A stretch of DNA of 64,000 nucleotides. Source: Sipunculus nudus (Eukaryota > Annelida > Sipuncula > Golfingiida > Sipunculidae). Below are positions 10,775-22,948 of the stretch, in pieces. The stretch is from positions 82,360,142 to 82,424,141 of the forward strand of contig CM049306.1 of assembly GCA_026874595.1 (NCBI GenBank). Reading direction: 5' to 3'. Made by a program: the position numbers and the translations under genes. The notes beneath the pieces were generated by a model. That model ran no database searches. It was not told where the DNA came from and worked only from the letters and a program-made list of their open reading frames with translations. How positions within the stretch are numbered: position 1 is the first letter of the stretch; every line of letters begins with the position of its first letter.

Positions 10775-13640
10775 AACTGTATTAAACAATAAAAAATAAT
10801 TTATGCAATTCTGTTTCCGATATGACATGACATAAACCATCGTTGAGGCAAAATAATTAGAAATCGGATGAAATAAAATTAAACCAATGTCCAATAAAAA
10901 ACAAAACTGGTGCAGAGGTCACTGACTCTTGGTCAAATTGGTAATTTATCATATGTATGGTCACTTTATTAATCACATTCTACGGATGTTTTCCTGAAAT
11001 ATGTAATAAATGTGAAGAATTAACGCCATATTGTTTTCGCCTCAGGTTGTAAATTTGTTAAATATTTTGAATAAAACTAATTTGAAAAACGCCCACACAC
11101 TAATTATTTGGGTTTTTGTTCATTAAAAGCCACAAGTATTCAGCTTGAAAATGTACAGATGTGCTAAATTACGTTAAATTATTTTCGCCTTAAATCGTCA
11201 ATCTTTTAGTTTGGATTAGAATTTGAATTTTGCTCTTGACTATGTCAAATGTTTCGAATTACCTCAGACCGTTTTGACTTCAAATTGTTAAGCTCCCGTT
11301 GTTAAAATTTTGAATGGAATATTGTATGATGCATGCTTGCAAATTGTTGGTTGACCCTTTTGATATTTGGAAACTTTAATCATATGGTAATGAGCGAATT
11401 TTATATATGTATAACGTCAAAGAAATGAAACAAAAATAGTAATGTTCCTTGGTAAAGAAAAATGAGATGTATAGCATCCAGTTCTGCTTACAATGACCCC
11501 ATTCATCACCATTAACATGTAATGAACCTAAGCTACAGGTATTAAAACCGTTTCACGATCCAAACCCTAATTGGCATCGTTTTATTTTACATGTAGCTGT
11601 CACGCAATAACCTTTGATTTTCACTCTGACTCAATAACACAAGATAGAAATGAGAAACTATAAGAAGTATGTTTTATAAGAGACTCTGGCAAAGACTTAT
11701 CGTTAGTAACAAGCCTTAATTAACCAATACAGGAAGCCTTACACCGACTTTCCATTTGAAAGATAAGGGATCAGCGACCCATCTTTGCGAAATGTATCAT
11801 GTGACAACTGCAAGATGGGGAGGTAATACTCTTTATGTCCACAGTCCACAAAACCTCAAGATCAAACAGGTGATGAAAACGTTGTGCAGCCGACATGTCC
11901 CGATGTCCAAGCCCGAAGCATCTGGTAAACATATTAAACATATTAAGGCCTCGGGCGGGTTCAGGTGGCCCATGTGATATTCCAGCTCTCTGATTGGTCC
12001 CCACCGACCTCTTAAAAAGTAATTGCGTGTTCCTAATCCGTGGGGAGAACGGTAGACTTTGTGGACTTTTTGTACCTAACCCATGAGCTACTGGTGTGGG
12101 ACACTTTGGCTTTTTAATGACCTCTGTGAAGTATCGGTCCCGACTGAATTTAAAATTAGTTCAATATAGGGACTTAGTTCCAGTGTTCTAGACTAAGGTT
12201 TTAAAGACAGTTATTTTTTGTCACAGAAACATCCATTTAAGTCAATAAATTCATTCAGTTGAATCTTATTTTACTAAACTAGAAAGCACCTAGAGACCGC
12301 ATGCCTCCGCTAACATCTTAGATCACCATATCCGTAATATATCAACGAAGCTTACCAACATTCGGTCGTAAGATGTCACGGTACACCAACTTGATATTTG
12401 CATAAAAGGTCAGATCGTCTCCTTCCATAACAAAGGAGGCTCAAATTGAGTGATATATGAACACATTTCAGGGTTTACAAACTTTTGACGCCTTCTGGAA
12501 ATTAACACTTAATGTTTCTCCCTAAAAAAAGAATGTGAACGGTCTCGATTGCCGTATTTGGCAAAGAATCCTTCACACAAAATGATAGTACGCTGTTTTA
12601 GATTTTGGTTTTACCTTAAATCTGGAACAAAATACATTCATGGGTTTCTGAGTAGAGATGCTGACGTACAAAACAACGGCGATAAAAACAATAATACCTC
12701 CGCCAATCCGTTTATTAAATTATGAGTAAAGTTGCCAACCGACAAACAGCAAAAACATAATACCTGGCAAAGTTTCTGATGATCCCCCGGGATCCGCTTC
12801 TGCTTCTGATGATGAGATTAAATACTAACAAGCTGTTATTAGGAAGACTGTAGCGCTGTAGTCTAAGCTGATGCGCTGATGACTATGTGGATACTTTGAT
12901 AAACCTCTTTGAATGCACAAATGGCATTGGAACTAGAATATGCACGAAAACGAGGACGTAACATTGAAGTGGATGTGACCGACTTTTCGTACAAAGGGAC
13001 TTTGCAATAGCAGTATTGCTGTTGGTTTATGAGTACTATCTCTTGGCTATAAACAATTCTTCCATTAAGTTCTATTAAAAAAAAACAGAGTGCTGATTCC
13101 GACTGGGATAAGGTTACGTTGTAGCACGGTGATTGTTTACAGGTCTCGTGTATAGGTGGTTTATGTTGGAGAAAGCGCCGGGTTCCTGCGGTGGTTATTG
13201 GGTGAGACGCGGCGTATGCTATAGATGGACATAGAGGGCTAGGAGTTGCCGGGCGCTGTTTATGGATCAGATAAGTCCCACTAGGTGACACATTGGAATT
13301 AAATCCCTATCTCATCATTCACAACCTGTCGTCACCACGACAAAATCACGAGGTACCAGATAATTTGATATGATGTGGCCCACCAAAGCAATATTAGCTC
13401 AGGTTTTCTGAACACCGTTGCTTTCCCCATTACAGTTACTGAGATACGCGCCAGCTTTTTTCTCATAATGAAAACAAGCGTGGTTTCTATGCATTTTTGT
13501 AATGTTCGTCGACATATCAACCAACCAAATAAATAAATAAAAAATGATTTTTCATTCTCATATTTGGCTTACACACATGTAGAGAATCATAACAATGAGA
13601 GATCCTGCACCCTTTGTAAACAAGCTTCACCGGTGTAACA
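10775..13640. other. unique non-coding DNA
   Basis: No supportable gene. The longest frame (142 codons, minus, 12863-13291) lacks any recognisable domain, hydrophobic signal or splice context. The region 11750-12000 is moderately GC-rich and open on both strands, which argues against real coding. Confidence 0.4.
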
Positions 13641-13800
13641 ATTTCAGATAACCCGGCTTCATATTAACAAGGGGGGGGGGGGTACCCCCCGCCCGGTAAC
13701 TTCAAATCGATATCACTTAAACCCACGAGGGTTAACTTGAAATCAATTTTCGATTACCCCTACAAATTCAGATTACCCGTTCAAAAACAGTTGTTTCTTA
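13641..13800. repeat. GGTAA/GATTACC palindromic repeat with a G12 tract
   Basis: A run of twelve G at 13671-13682 is followed by CCCCCC and then several words of the type GGTAACTT, CTTGAAATC and GATTACCC in alternating orientation. The same vocabulary (GGTAATCT, CTGAAATCAGG, AGATTACC, poly-G) recurs in the tandem duplication at 14.5-15.1 kb. It is probably a diverged member of the same interspersed family. Confidence 0.4.
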
Positions 13801-14359
13801 AAGTTCTTTACGCTCAGGCCGACTACCTATATCGTAAACGCTATTTGTTATGAACTTGTAACCTGAATCTCTACACCAGAGGGGAGCACTGTATTTTGGT
13901 CCAATCAGATGAGACCATGTGCTGGAAGATAAAAAGGTTTACCAGCCAAGCGAGGAATACACGGAGCCAATGTTGTTCATTTCGTTTTGAGTGACAGCTC
14001 ATCGCCCCGGCGACCGTTTGAACAGGCCACTAGCTAAGAGAGAATTGCCGCACACGTGGTTTCCTCGGAGGAGCATGATGCCTGTCGAGTGTTTGTTGAC
14101 TTGCATTTGGTTGGCTGCTAGTCACATCAGCAGTTTTTTTCAGCAGACAGGCCCATGTGCACCACCTGGTGTTTAAATGCATCATAAACGGCTAAAGAAG
14201 GCAGCGGGAAAATCAGTAGCTTCTTTAGAAGCGAAAGATTTCCACTGCCTCGGGAGCGTAAAAGTTCTTATAAATCTTTTTTTCTGGATTTCCAAAATTA
14301 GGTTGAATATTTGTATATTTTATGCTTGCTTGTAACGTGTCATGCACTTTGAGGAAGTT

Positions 14360-15243
14360 TGTTTCAAGATGAATATAATTAACAAGATAATTTACTTTTG
14401 CGACAATGGTGTTTTTACAGATTGATTCCATGTCGTATCATTCAGGTGGTAACTCGATAAAATATCATTAGTTAAAAGTATAAGCATTTATGATTTGGTT
14501 AAATCAGCGAGGGGGTAATCTGATCAGCATGCAGGGTAACCTGAAATCAGGTTCAGACTACCTCCGCGGTAATCTCGATTTCAGATTGTGGGGGGGGGGG
14601 GGTTAACCTGGAATGAGGGTCACCTGAGGTCTTTACACCGGGCGCCAGAGGTGTGTGTTAAAACAGATTGAGCCGGATAATTAACTAAACCAGGAGCCGT
14701 GAGCTGGAAACAGGTCTACCGGACCGAATGCTTTCAATAATAAGGCAATACATGTTTACTGGCTGTGGCTCTTTCTTCAGCTGTACCTGTTTTTGAACTA
14801 ATGTTTCAATATGAATATAATATACAGAATAATTACTTTTGCGACAATGGTGTTTTTACAGATTGATTCCATGTCGTATCATTCAGGTGGTAACTCGATA
14901 AAATATCAATAGTTAAAAGTATAAGCATTTATGATTTGGTTAAATCAGCGAGGGGGTAATCTGATCAGCATGCAGGGCAACCTGAAATCAGGTTCAGGCC
15001 ACCCCCGGGGTAATCTCGATTTCAGATTACCGGGGCGGGGGGGGGGGGTAAACTGGAATGAGGGTCACCTGAGGTCTTTACACCGGGCGCCAGGGGATGT
15101 GTTAAAACAGATTGAGCCGGATAATTAACTAAACCAGGAGCCGTGAGCTGAAAACAGGTCTACCGGACCGGAGGCTTTCGATAATAAGGCAAATATATGT
15201 TTACTGGCTGTGCTCTTTTTCAACTGTACCTGTTTTTTGACCT
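14360..15243. repeat. two-copy tandem duplication, period about 441 bp
   Basis: Copy 1 (14360-14801) and copy 2 (14802-15243) match along their full length with few differences. Landmarks are TGCGACAATGGTGTTTTTAC, CAGCGAGGGGGTAATCTGA, a poly-G tract (G13 at 14590 in copy 1, G12 at 15037 in copy 2) and CAGGAGCCGTGAGCTG. Copy 2 keeps an 8-bp inverted repeat, GGTAATCT (15009-15016) and AGATTACC (15024-15031), which is broken in copy 1. A SINE begins about 7 bp after copy 2. Confidence 0.9.
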
Positions 15244-15249
15244 AATCCG

Positions 15250-15632
15250 GAATATATGGTCTAGGGGTAGAGCACAGGACTAAAAACCCGGACGTCGTGA
15301 GTTCAAATCTCAGCTGAGGAGTGGTTGTATTTATTCATGGTGGACCCCACCCTGAATGGTGGGCTTAATGGGATGGCCGTGCCCATGCGCCGTTTATCAC
15401 TCACAAACGAGTGCATCTTTGGGGGTAGCTCGATGTTATGACCCTTGAGGTTGATAACCTTGGACACGCATTTGCGGAAGACAAACGAACATGATAGCAA
15501 GCAAATGCTCCCGCACTGTCACGTAGCCCAAAACCGACATGGAACTCTGCAAATGGTTAGGCTTAGATTAAGAATTGGATTTTTAAAAAAATGGAGGCGG
15601 TTAACTCCAGTAAAAAGAAATAAAAAAAAATC
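15250..15632 (+). mobile_element. tRNA-derived SINE, copy 1
   Basis: The tRNA-like head has a box A-like TGGTCTAGGGG (15257-15267) and box B GTTCAAATC (15301-15309). The anticodon arm is degenerate, so it is not a functional tRNA. The body shares CTTAATGGGATGGCCGTGCCC-like sequence with the minus-strand copy at 56.8 kb. The 3' part shares GGAACTCTGCAAATG and AAAAATGGAGGCGGTTA with the copy at 54 kb, and ends in A-rich sequence. Length is about 380 bp. It would be transcribed by RNA polymerase III if active and mobilised by a partner LINE; none is present here. Confidence 0.75.
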
Positions 15633-15673
15633 TTGATCTATGTTCTGTCTAAGTTTGCGAGTTTTAGCTCATC

Positions 15674-15829
15674 TAGAACTATTGGAATATCTGAGACAGG
15701 GATATTATCATATTTGTGTCAATGGCGGTAATTCTGTATAATGTATACCGCAAATAGAACTATTAGAATATTTGAGACTGGGATATTACCATATTTGTGT
15801 CATTGGCGGTAATTCTGTATAATGTACAG
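15674..15829. repeat. 81-bp tandem duplication
   Basis: Two head-to-tail copies start at 15674 and 15755, each beginning TAGAACTATT and ending near GCGGTAATTCTGTATAATG. They differ by a handful of substitutions. The function is unknown. Confidence 0.9.
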
Positions 15830-15986
15830 GTAACTATATATATTACTATATGTTTTCATATCATCTTTAGATTAGTTATGGCCAGGTTGATGAATTATTG
15901 CCAGAATGAAGATAGCCGCTAGACCCACCTGTCTGCAGTGCCAAACTAATCCGAATGATGTCAACACGTGTTACTCTCTCCATAAG

Positions 15987-16016
15987 CAGTGGCATCAATT
16001 TGTCTTCCCACCCTCA

Positions 16017-16060
<44 letters not shown>

Positions 16061-16345
16061 TATATTTATTGTCTATGTGACACATTTCAAATATATTACA
16101 ATTAAAAATAAGGTAGTTAAAATTAAAGTATTATGTTTCTAGGATATCGTAGTTCTAAATCACATTTAGATACATGTACATGTATCACAAATGGAACTAA
16201 AGTCTATAATTCTGATTTTTAATAAATTTCATTTCCAATATATAAATAATATTTAGGGGAATGATTACATTGACCCCCCCCCCTCATTAAAAAGTATATA
16301 TAAAAAGTACCCCCCCCCCCCATCCCCACTGTATTGACGTCCCTG
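15987..16345. mobile_element. hAT-like MITE carrying a (CA)n microsatellite, copy A
   Basis: The left end CAGTGGCATCAATTTGTCTTC corresponds to CAGGGGCGTCAATTTATCTTC in the 42.6-kb copy. The right end is GTATTGACGTCCCTG, identical to that copy and the inverse of the left TIR. Inside are a (CA)n tract (16015-16055), then TATGTGACACATTTCAAATA, then two poly-C tracts (C10 at 16274, C12 at 16310). CAGGG-type termini suit hAT elements; the 8-bp target duplication is not clear here. Confidence 0.6.
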
Positions 16346-18218
16346 CGCTTAGTTAGACAGATGTACACATAGACAGAAGAAGATACATTAATATCTGCCA
16401 TTCTTTTACACTTACAAACAGATGGACAGTTAAGTCGACAACATATGCATTGGTTAAAATATACTCATTTGCGAGCGTAATAAAACATTAGATTTATCAT
16501 AAGATTTATCATAAGATATTAATATTACAACAACAAACAGACTGAATATAAAGATAGACCGTCAGAAATATCCTTAGCTGATAATGTAAATTCATTTGCG
16601 GAGACAATAATACATTTAAATATATAATGCATTAAATATGGTATGCATAAGACAGTCCAAATACAAAGTTTACTTATATATATAGAATCTTGTTAAAGCT
16701 TCTTGAAAAAAAAATTGAGGCTTAGTATACTGCAGTGTTTTGCAGCATCAGTGTAATTGTGTTTTGATGTGTTTAGGAATTACCACTTCACACGCTAGTA
16801 CAGTTCTTGATAAAATAGGAAAGTGCATGGTCCCGTAAAATGTGGCCTTATAGCGTGATTGTGTTCAGTTTATCTGGCTGATACCCGATCCCCTGGTTCT
16901 ATTAACCCAGGCCACGACACAATGATAATAAATTTTATTTAATAACAAGTAGATCTCCACAAAAGAACTATAATATCGGGGCACTGGACACGTACTCCGC
17001 GGAACTAGGCTTCAAGCTGACTGATGCTGCAGGGTTTAGTATAACACCCTAAACTCTAATCGGAAATTGTGAAAAAGTACGCAGACCCGAGAGACTCTTT
17101 TAATAGCACAAGGAAAGAGAGATCCTCATCATAAAAGACCTCTTGCAAAGAGAATTCAAATATGTCAACACTGATGTTATTAGGAATATTAACATCCGCT
17201 CATGTTTAGTAATGGCATCAATACAGAGAACTGAAAAAGAACCAGCCAGCAGCAGGGATTGTATTTGACTTAACATTTTAACATACAGTGGTTCAGTGTT
17301 CAATTTTCATTACCTGACTCAAAAATTTCAAATCCTCTTATGTATTTTTGAGGAAATAATGTGAGGAAATATGATGCTGAATCCTACCTGCACTGATTTA
17401 ACCTATTTCTTTTATTAATCTACCTTGTTTACACGTTAAAGCAAGCTTGGGAATTCAAAATGCTGCATTATAAGGCAAAAAAAAAAATAAATAAAATAAA
17501 ATAAAAAATATGGTTCTCAGGCACCCGCGCGCATCAATTTAAACCCTATCAAACATTTTGATTTTGATTTTCAATGGAAACTTACCAATTTTGAGTTCAA
17601 GCGGCTCGGACATTTCTATCAAGAAGATACAATAATACACGTTTGATTAGATTACCTTTATAGTGCTTTACCTGTTCAGCAAAACAATTCTAGTTGTTAT
17701 CATGATGCTTTTCCCTGACCATATGACATTTTGATCGAAACATACAAAAAAGTATTAAAAAAAACCCTCGCGCAATGTTTTCTAAAAAAAAGTGCCTGAG
17801 AACCCAACTTTTTTGGCCTCACATATCCGTCTTAGTGGTACGGTTACTTTAATCTCGTCTTGAAGCGAGTTATTGACCTAATTTTGCTGCAGAATTTGCG
17901 CACATATTAATAAACTTTCTTTTAATGACATTAATATTGAGAAGGGTTCTCATAACAAGCCTGGGATATTAGTATGAGCTTGTTTATTTACAACTTTTAG
18001 AAAACATGGTGCATGCGCTAATGTTGACTACCCCCTGTTTTCCTACAATGACGTAACTCAGTTGTAATCGGAACTTAATTACAGATTTCCCCCTCCACTG
18101 TATATAATTAACGTTACCTTTCCCCGCCCCGCAGATTTGGCTAAATGATAAATTCTCATGCCATTAATGTTTAGTATATTGTTAAAAGTATTGATATTGA
18201 TTTAAATATTTCACGAAA
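16346..18218. other. unique AT-rich non-coding DNA
   Basis: No gene and no clear repeat beyond short A-rich runs. A C13 tract and CTGAAATCGATT word lie further right at 18470-18510, recalling the GGTAA repeat family. Confidence 0.5.
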
Positions 18219-18344
18219 CAGGGGCTGATCCAGAATTAAAGGAAAGGGGGGGGGGGGGGGGGGAGTCCAACCCAGGAGGACTAATGAAAACCATTAAAAA
18301 AGTCCCAAGGCCCGAAAAAGCCCCCGCCCCTGGATCCGCTTCTG
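18219..18344. mobile_element. short hAT-like MITE with a G18 tract
   Basis: The left end reads CAGGGGCTGATCCAG and the reverse complement of the right end reads CAGAAGCGGATCCAGGGGC. That gives a 15-bp imperfect TIR around a 126-bp element containing eighteen consecutive G (18246-18263). CAGGGGC/CAGAAGC with GGATCCAG is a termini style common to hAT MITEs. No convincing 8-bp target duplication is visible. Confidence 0.55.
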
Positions 18345-19354
18345 TGAAAGCGCATGGAAAACTACATATAAACATCTGTTACACAGATTTTAATCTTATT
18401 TGAGAAAAAAAAACCCATTAAAATGACCACGATTAAATATTTTTACACACATAAACCTTTCAAAAGGCCAATCTGAAATCGATTAAACATAAGCACCCCC
18501 CCCCCCCCAGCTCCAGTAACCCGTATTATCTAAGGCGTTTTAAATCTTTTAACTGAACGCCTCTTCAGGTGCTGGATGTACGGCAATAATACCAACTGTA
18601 CCCACGTGACCATGTATTTGTTTCTCGTCCCGTAAACCGGGTTTTATGCCTTGTCGATTCTTCAGGTCTTCAGCTGGATGCAGCGCAGCCATAGTTTCAC
18701 TCATGAAAGACTCTGAGCTTATAGCCTCTGACTGATATGGGCTCGTAAGATAATGGCGCGTGTACTGTGTTTCACAACACTGGCGGGGTCTTGGTATCTT
18801 TAAAACTATCTTGAATTGCTCTGAACGTATATGCTCTTATTACAAAAGCAAATTTACATCTTTTGTTTTATGTTGTTCTATCGTATATATTGGTAAATTG
18901 TAAGATATACATAAAAGCACAAATGCTTGGTCATCAATATAGGAGGGAAAACTAGCTGACTTTATTTCATTAATAGGTTCGGTTCTTAGTTAATATTCAT
19001 AGGAAAGCGTTGTTACTGTGTTTCTGTTTCTTTTTCAGACGTAGCGAACCTGCGATTGTTAAATATGAAAAGTTCTTTGTCTTTTTGAACACCATTTTTC
19101 CATATATATTTCAGATTAGGAAATGCCTTCGTCACGAGGTTTTAAATAAAAAATGTCACTATGAGCGTGATTCTTCAATCTTAGTATTCGCAATAAGGAG
19201 AATTATTTAGCCTCCTCACCCTGTTGCTGTTTTTGCGCCCCCTTTTGTGTTACCTTCTGTTATAGGGTTTATTCTGCGCTGGTTGTTGGAATTAGCCGAC
19301 TAATTTGCTGTTACGTGTTGCCATGAGGATAATTGTCTATGTCATGTAGTTCTA
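18345..19354. other. unique non-coding DNA
   Basis: Contains C13 at 18496-18508. Otherwise nothing recognisable. Confidence 0.5.
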
Positions 19355-19870
19355 CAGAGTAAGTTCACTCTGTGTTGTTTGCTGTAAAGGAGAGGTTCAC
19401 TCTGTGTTGTTTGCTGTAATGAAGAGGTTCACTCTGTGTTGTTTGCTATAAGGAAGAGATTCACGCTGGGTCGTTTGCTGTAATGAAGAGGTTCACTCTG
19501 TTGTTTCCTGCAGGGAGGAAGTTCACTCTCTGTTGATAGCTATAATGGGGATTTGACTGTGTTTATGGCTGTAAAAAGAAGGTTTACACTGTGTTGTTTG
19601 TCGCGATAAAGAGGTTTAGTCTGTGTCGTTGGCTTCCATGCGGTTCACTCTTTATGGTTTGCTGTAATAAGGACGTTGAATCGTCATGTTTGCTGTATTG
19701 AGGATGTTCACGCTGTGTTTGCCGTACTGAGGAGGTTCATTCTATGTTGGTTGCCTTGTAATAAGAAAGTTCACTCCAAGACTTTTGCTTTGATGAGGAG
19801 GATCACTCTGTTGTTTGCTTTAATGAGAGCTTTAAATATGGGTTATTTGTGTTAATGAGCAGTTTCGCGG
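19355..19870. repeat. degenerate 32-bp minisatellite
   Basis: About fifteen diverged units based on GTTCACTCTGTGTTG then TTTGCTGTAATGAAGAG. The best-preserved units (19363-19500) repeat every 32 bp. Units decay towards the right through substitutions and length changes. It shares the CACTCTG word with the 35-bp satellite, but the rest of the unit differs, so I treat them as unrelated. Confidence 0.85.
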
Positions 19871-20564
19871 GCTGTGTGAGATATATCACATTTTAGTGCT
19901 GTCTTTGTGTTGTTCATTTAGTTATTATAATGAGAGTCTCACTCCACGTTATCAATGGTAAGGACTTCATGTTTAATCTGTCTGCTCCCCGCTTTGGGCG
20001 GTTTGCCACCAAGAGCTTTAGGAGACATTAAATTACCTTTCTAGACAACCTGATGTATTGGAGTAGGAGGCCCGCCGGCGGCCTCTGATCAAATGCGTGT
20101 TCTTTTTGTTATCTCTATTCTTTTCTCCAGAGACAGGCGGACAAAATGAAAATCCAACATTTGGAATGGCGCTGGTTGAAGACGTATTGCGTCAAGTATT
20201 GTGCTGCAGGCAGTCAGAATATACAAACGTTATAGACCTTTATATTGGAACCAATCTTCATTAATCAGCGTAAGAGAGCCACTCACCATAAATCCGTTAC
20301 GGTGAGGACCGGGACTATAACAGAATAAGACTGTCACATCGATCTCGTGGAAAAAAAATCCGTTTTTGGCACTGGCGACCTGTATAGAAACCTAAAGAAA
20401 AGACCCGGTAGGCATATAGAATTGGCATGCAATGATATGTGCAAGTATCAATTTTACATTTAATGCGTGTGAATCAATAATAAATGAGTTCAATAACTGA
20501 GCACACATTTACACATGATTACACTTCAACAACAAATTATATGTCCAAAAAAGCTGTTGGCGGT

Positions 20565-20582
20565 GGGGGGGGGGGGGGGGGG
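20565..20582 (+). repeat. G18 homopolymer
   Basis: Eighteen consecutive G. It makes a short glycine run in the overlapping 65-codon plus frame, which is not a gene. Confidence 0.95.
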
Positions 20583-20884
20583 TTAAAGCTCAGATTTAAA
20601 AAGCTCATGTTTGTTTTACTCTCCTTTAAATCTGTAAGTCATATCGAAAATGAAAAAATAATTAGGATAGCACGTTCTTAATGTTAAACATTTGCAATTT
20701 CAGATAAAGACAGTTTTGTTCCTCTAACAACAACTTTTCTTAAGTGACCAGCGCCTGATTGACCTTGTAAGATAGAATAATGTGTTATGAAACGGTCAGA
20801 ATTCAGGTGTTTTTGAAATTCCAATATTCATAAGCTGTCGTGTTTGTCACAGAAACCTCTGTCATACTTAATTAATTGTACATA

Positions 20885-20995
20885 GGCAACCCGGGGTGCC
20901 ACAGGCGACACCTCTTCCTTTTGATTTCTTTGTGGGGTCGACCCGGATGTGTTCAGTTACGAAGGTTAATACCTTAACCGCCAAGCCAGCTCCAG
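20885..20995 (-). mobile_element. tRNA-like SINE fragment, second family
   Basis: Read on the minus strand, TGGCTTGGCGGTTAAGG resembles box A and GGGTCGACCCC resembles box B, about 43 bases apart, in a tRNA-Ser/Leu-like layout. Flanking arms do not fold into a complete tRNA. It is probably a SINE head or decayed tRNA pseudogene, distinct from the family at 15.3, 54.0 and 56.8 kb. Confidence 0.4.
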
Positions 20996-21749
20996 CTCTC
21001 TAGATTTTAGAGACTCGTCTCAGGCAAGCGCAGAACTGAAAAAGAAAGCAGAATAAAAAAAAGGGACTGTAAGTTAGGATCCTTTTCCTTCTGTATGCGA
21101 GAGAGCCGTCCAAATACCTCATGCTAACCGTTCTACTCTGTCAATTACAAAGACGAAAGTACTGTATTACTTCAAATAACAGAGGCAGGGGAAAAATAAC
21201 CTTCAGCCAAAAATATCACAGAACCCGTGAAAGCTATTGTTGGAAGCCTCTCAATCTAATTTCCCAAGCTCAAATAAAGTACTTGGTATTCCCTCCACTG
21301 CAGTGATGTTATCACGGGATTTGACCGGGGGTCATATATTGTTGCCTTTATTCATTTATAGTTCATCCTATTTAAGGTGTATATTTTTTAGTCGGATCAT
21401 AGACATTAACCCTCACCGATAAAACAAATATTTAGTGACAGGTTGTCTTTTTTTGATATTTTACTATGCAATTTCTAGGCTACAGCTACCGCTCTGTATT
21501 TTATATCCGAGCGTCTAACGTTAGGCAATAATACATAACGGAAACTTATTAATTTAACTGTATAGAATATGTGTTCTAAATTAGAGCTTCTTGAGGAACG
21601 GATCACAGGAACATGTTTGCACAAAAAAAACAAATGGCATAAACTGTTTTTGAAAAGTAATAAAACTTATTTTTATCATTAAATGATGTGCACTCAGAAA
21701 TTTAGAAAATATCCATCAACTGTGTCGGCCAGATAAAAAGACACACAAT

Positions 21750-21817
21750 CAGTGTCGTCACTTTATGTACATGGGTGGGTATGGGGGGGGCGTGAGAGGG
21801 TAATCAAAGTTTGAACA

Positions 21818-21854
<37 letters not shown>

Positions 21855-22097
21855 TAAACATAAAGTGTGACGTCTTTTTGATAGTTTATTTGTTTATTAA
21901 CACACGAGCTTTCGAAGCGCACAGGCTTCTTCGTCAGAAATTCATATTTATTGTCTATGTGACACATTTCAAATACTAGTATATTACAATATGAACAATA
22001 AGCCAGGTTTAGATATATAATAATTCATAGTTAACCCAGAAAATTGAAGCAAAGTATATAATTCTTATTATCAATATCAGTCCAACGTGACGCCCTT
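21750..22097. mobile_element. hAT-like MITE with (TA)n and a ribozyme-like insert, copy B
   Basis: The left end CAGTGTCGTCACTTTATGTAC matches the CAGGGGCGTCAATTTATC TIR family. The putative right end near 22097 contains GTGACGCCC, its inverse. A (TA)n tract lies at 21821-21852. The shared family word TATGTGACACATTTCAAATA lies after it near 21956. Between them sits an extra 88-bp segment (21853-21940) absent from the other copies. The right boundary is the least certain of the three copies. Confidence 0.5.
21901..21940 (-). ncRNA. hammerhead-like core motif
   Basis: On the minus strand, CTGACGA (21931-21937) fits the hammerhead core CUGANGA. A stem follows: GAAGC (21925-21929) paired with GCTTC (21914-21918) around a six-base loop, then GAAA (21910-21913). 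One extra A separates the core from the stem. Stems I and III and the cleavage triplet are not evident. Penelope-like retroelements are known to carry hammerhead motifs at their ends, and this could be a terminal fragment of one. Activity is unlikely as it stands. Confidence 0.3.
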
Positions 22098-22948
22098 TTA
22101 TTACATGTCGAATGCTTGAATCACTGAGCGTCTGTTTTACCTGTAAAACTGCAGATAAAATAAAAACATGAAACTCGTCTGTTGAGGTATAATCATTAGG
22201 ACCGTATATACAAGCGGCCTAATTAGACGAATTTGCAAGATAAAAGACGTGTCTTTGAAGCAGTGCGGCCCTCATGACTGATTTGCTTTTTAAACAAGAT
22301 AGGCAGTGCTGTGGTTTCTTTCCATGAATGTCAATCCAATTTGCTATAACGTTTCTTTTAAATTAATTAAGCACTATTTCAAGTATAATGGATTTTAAAT
22401 ACCACCATTGTTCTTACATAAGAAATCAACATTTTATACGAAAGCTTAACCGAATAACAATGAAAACAGTATCATTGTAACATACTGCCAATCAAAGGCG
22501 AACAAATCTTTATAAAGAAAACGTAGGTATTTCATGAAAAAAAAAAACAGAAGAATGATTTGCTAAGTAAAGCGGGGTCGGTCAGAATTATAAGATGGAT
22601 ACTTCTCGTCATTTTATTATTCAGTGTTTTTGCAGAATGAAGTATTAATGAATCGGTTTCGTTAATACTCATTTTTCTCTTACCTTACAAAAAGATCTAT
22701 CGGTGTGCTTGTCAGCATCCCACTCAAACTTTACTTTCATTGTTCCGGTGAATGTATAACATTATCTTCTTCATTATCTTTATAAAGATACTCAGGTAAC
22801 CCTTCTGAATAAAATCCCATTTGTTAACCCCTTGAGCATTCCACAAACTAGAGAATATGTGGAAAAAAACATGTTGAGACACAATTTTTGTTTCACCATT
22901 TTTCGTGAAATGCTATCCTAAGAATCCTATCCAACATGTTCAGGAAAT
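22098..22948. other. unique non-coding DNA, one complex block
   Basis: No gene. The block 22200-22380 is notable for a CCTAATTAGACG homeodomain-like word and balanced composition ending in AAATTAATTAAGC. A regulatory role is only a guess. Confidence 0.35.

Noticed and set aside
12863-13291. 142-codon minus-strand frame
   Set aside because: No recognisable domain, signal or splice context. In 64 kb of six-frame sequence one frame of this length is expected by chance.
15250-15320. Functional tRNA gene
   Set aside because: The anticodon arm does not pair and the segment is the head of a 380-bp SINE.
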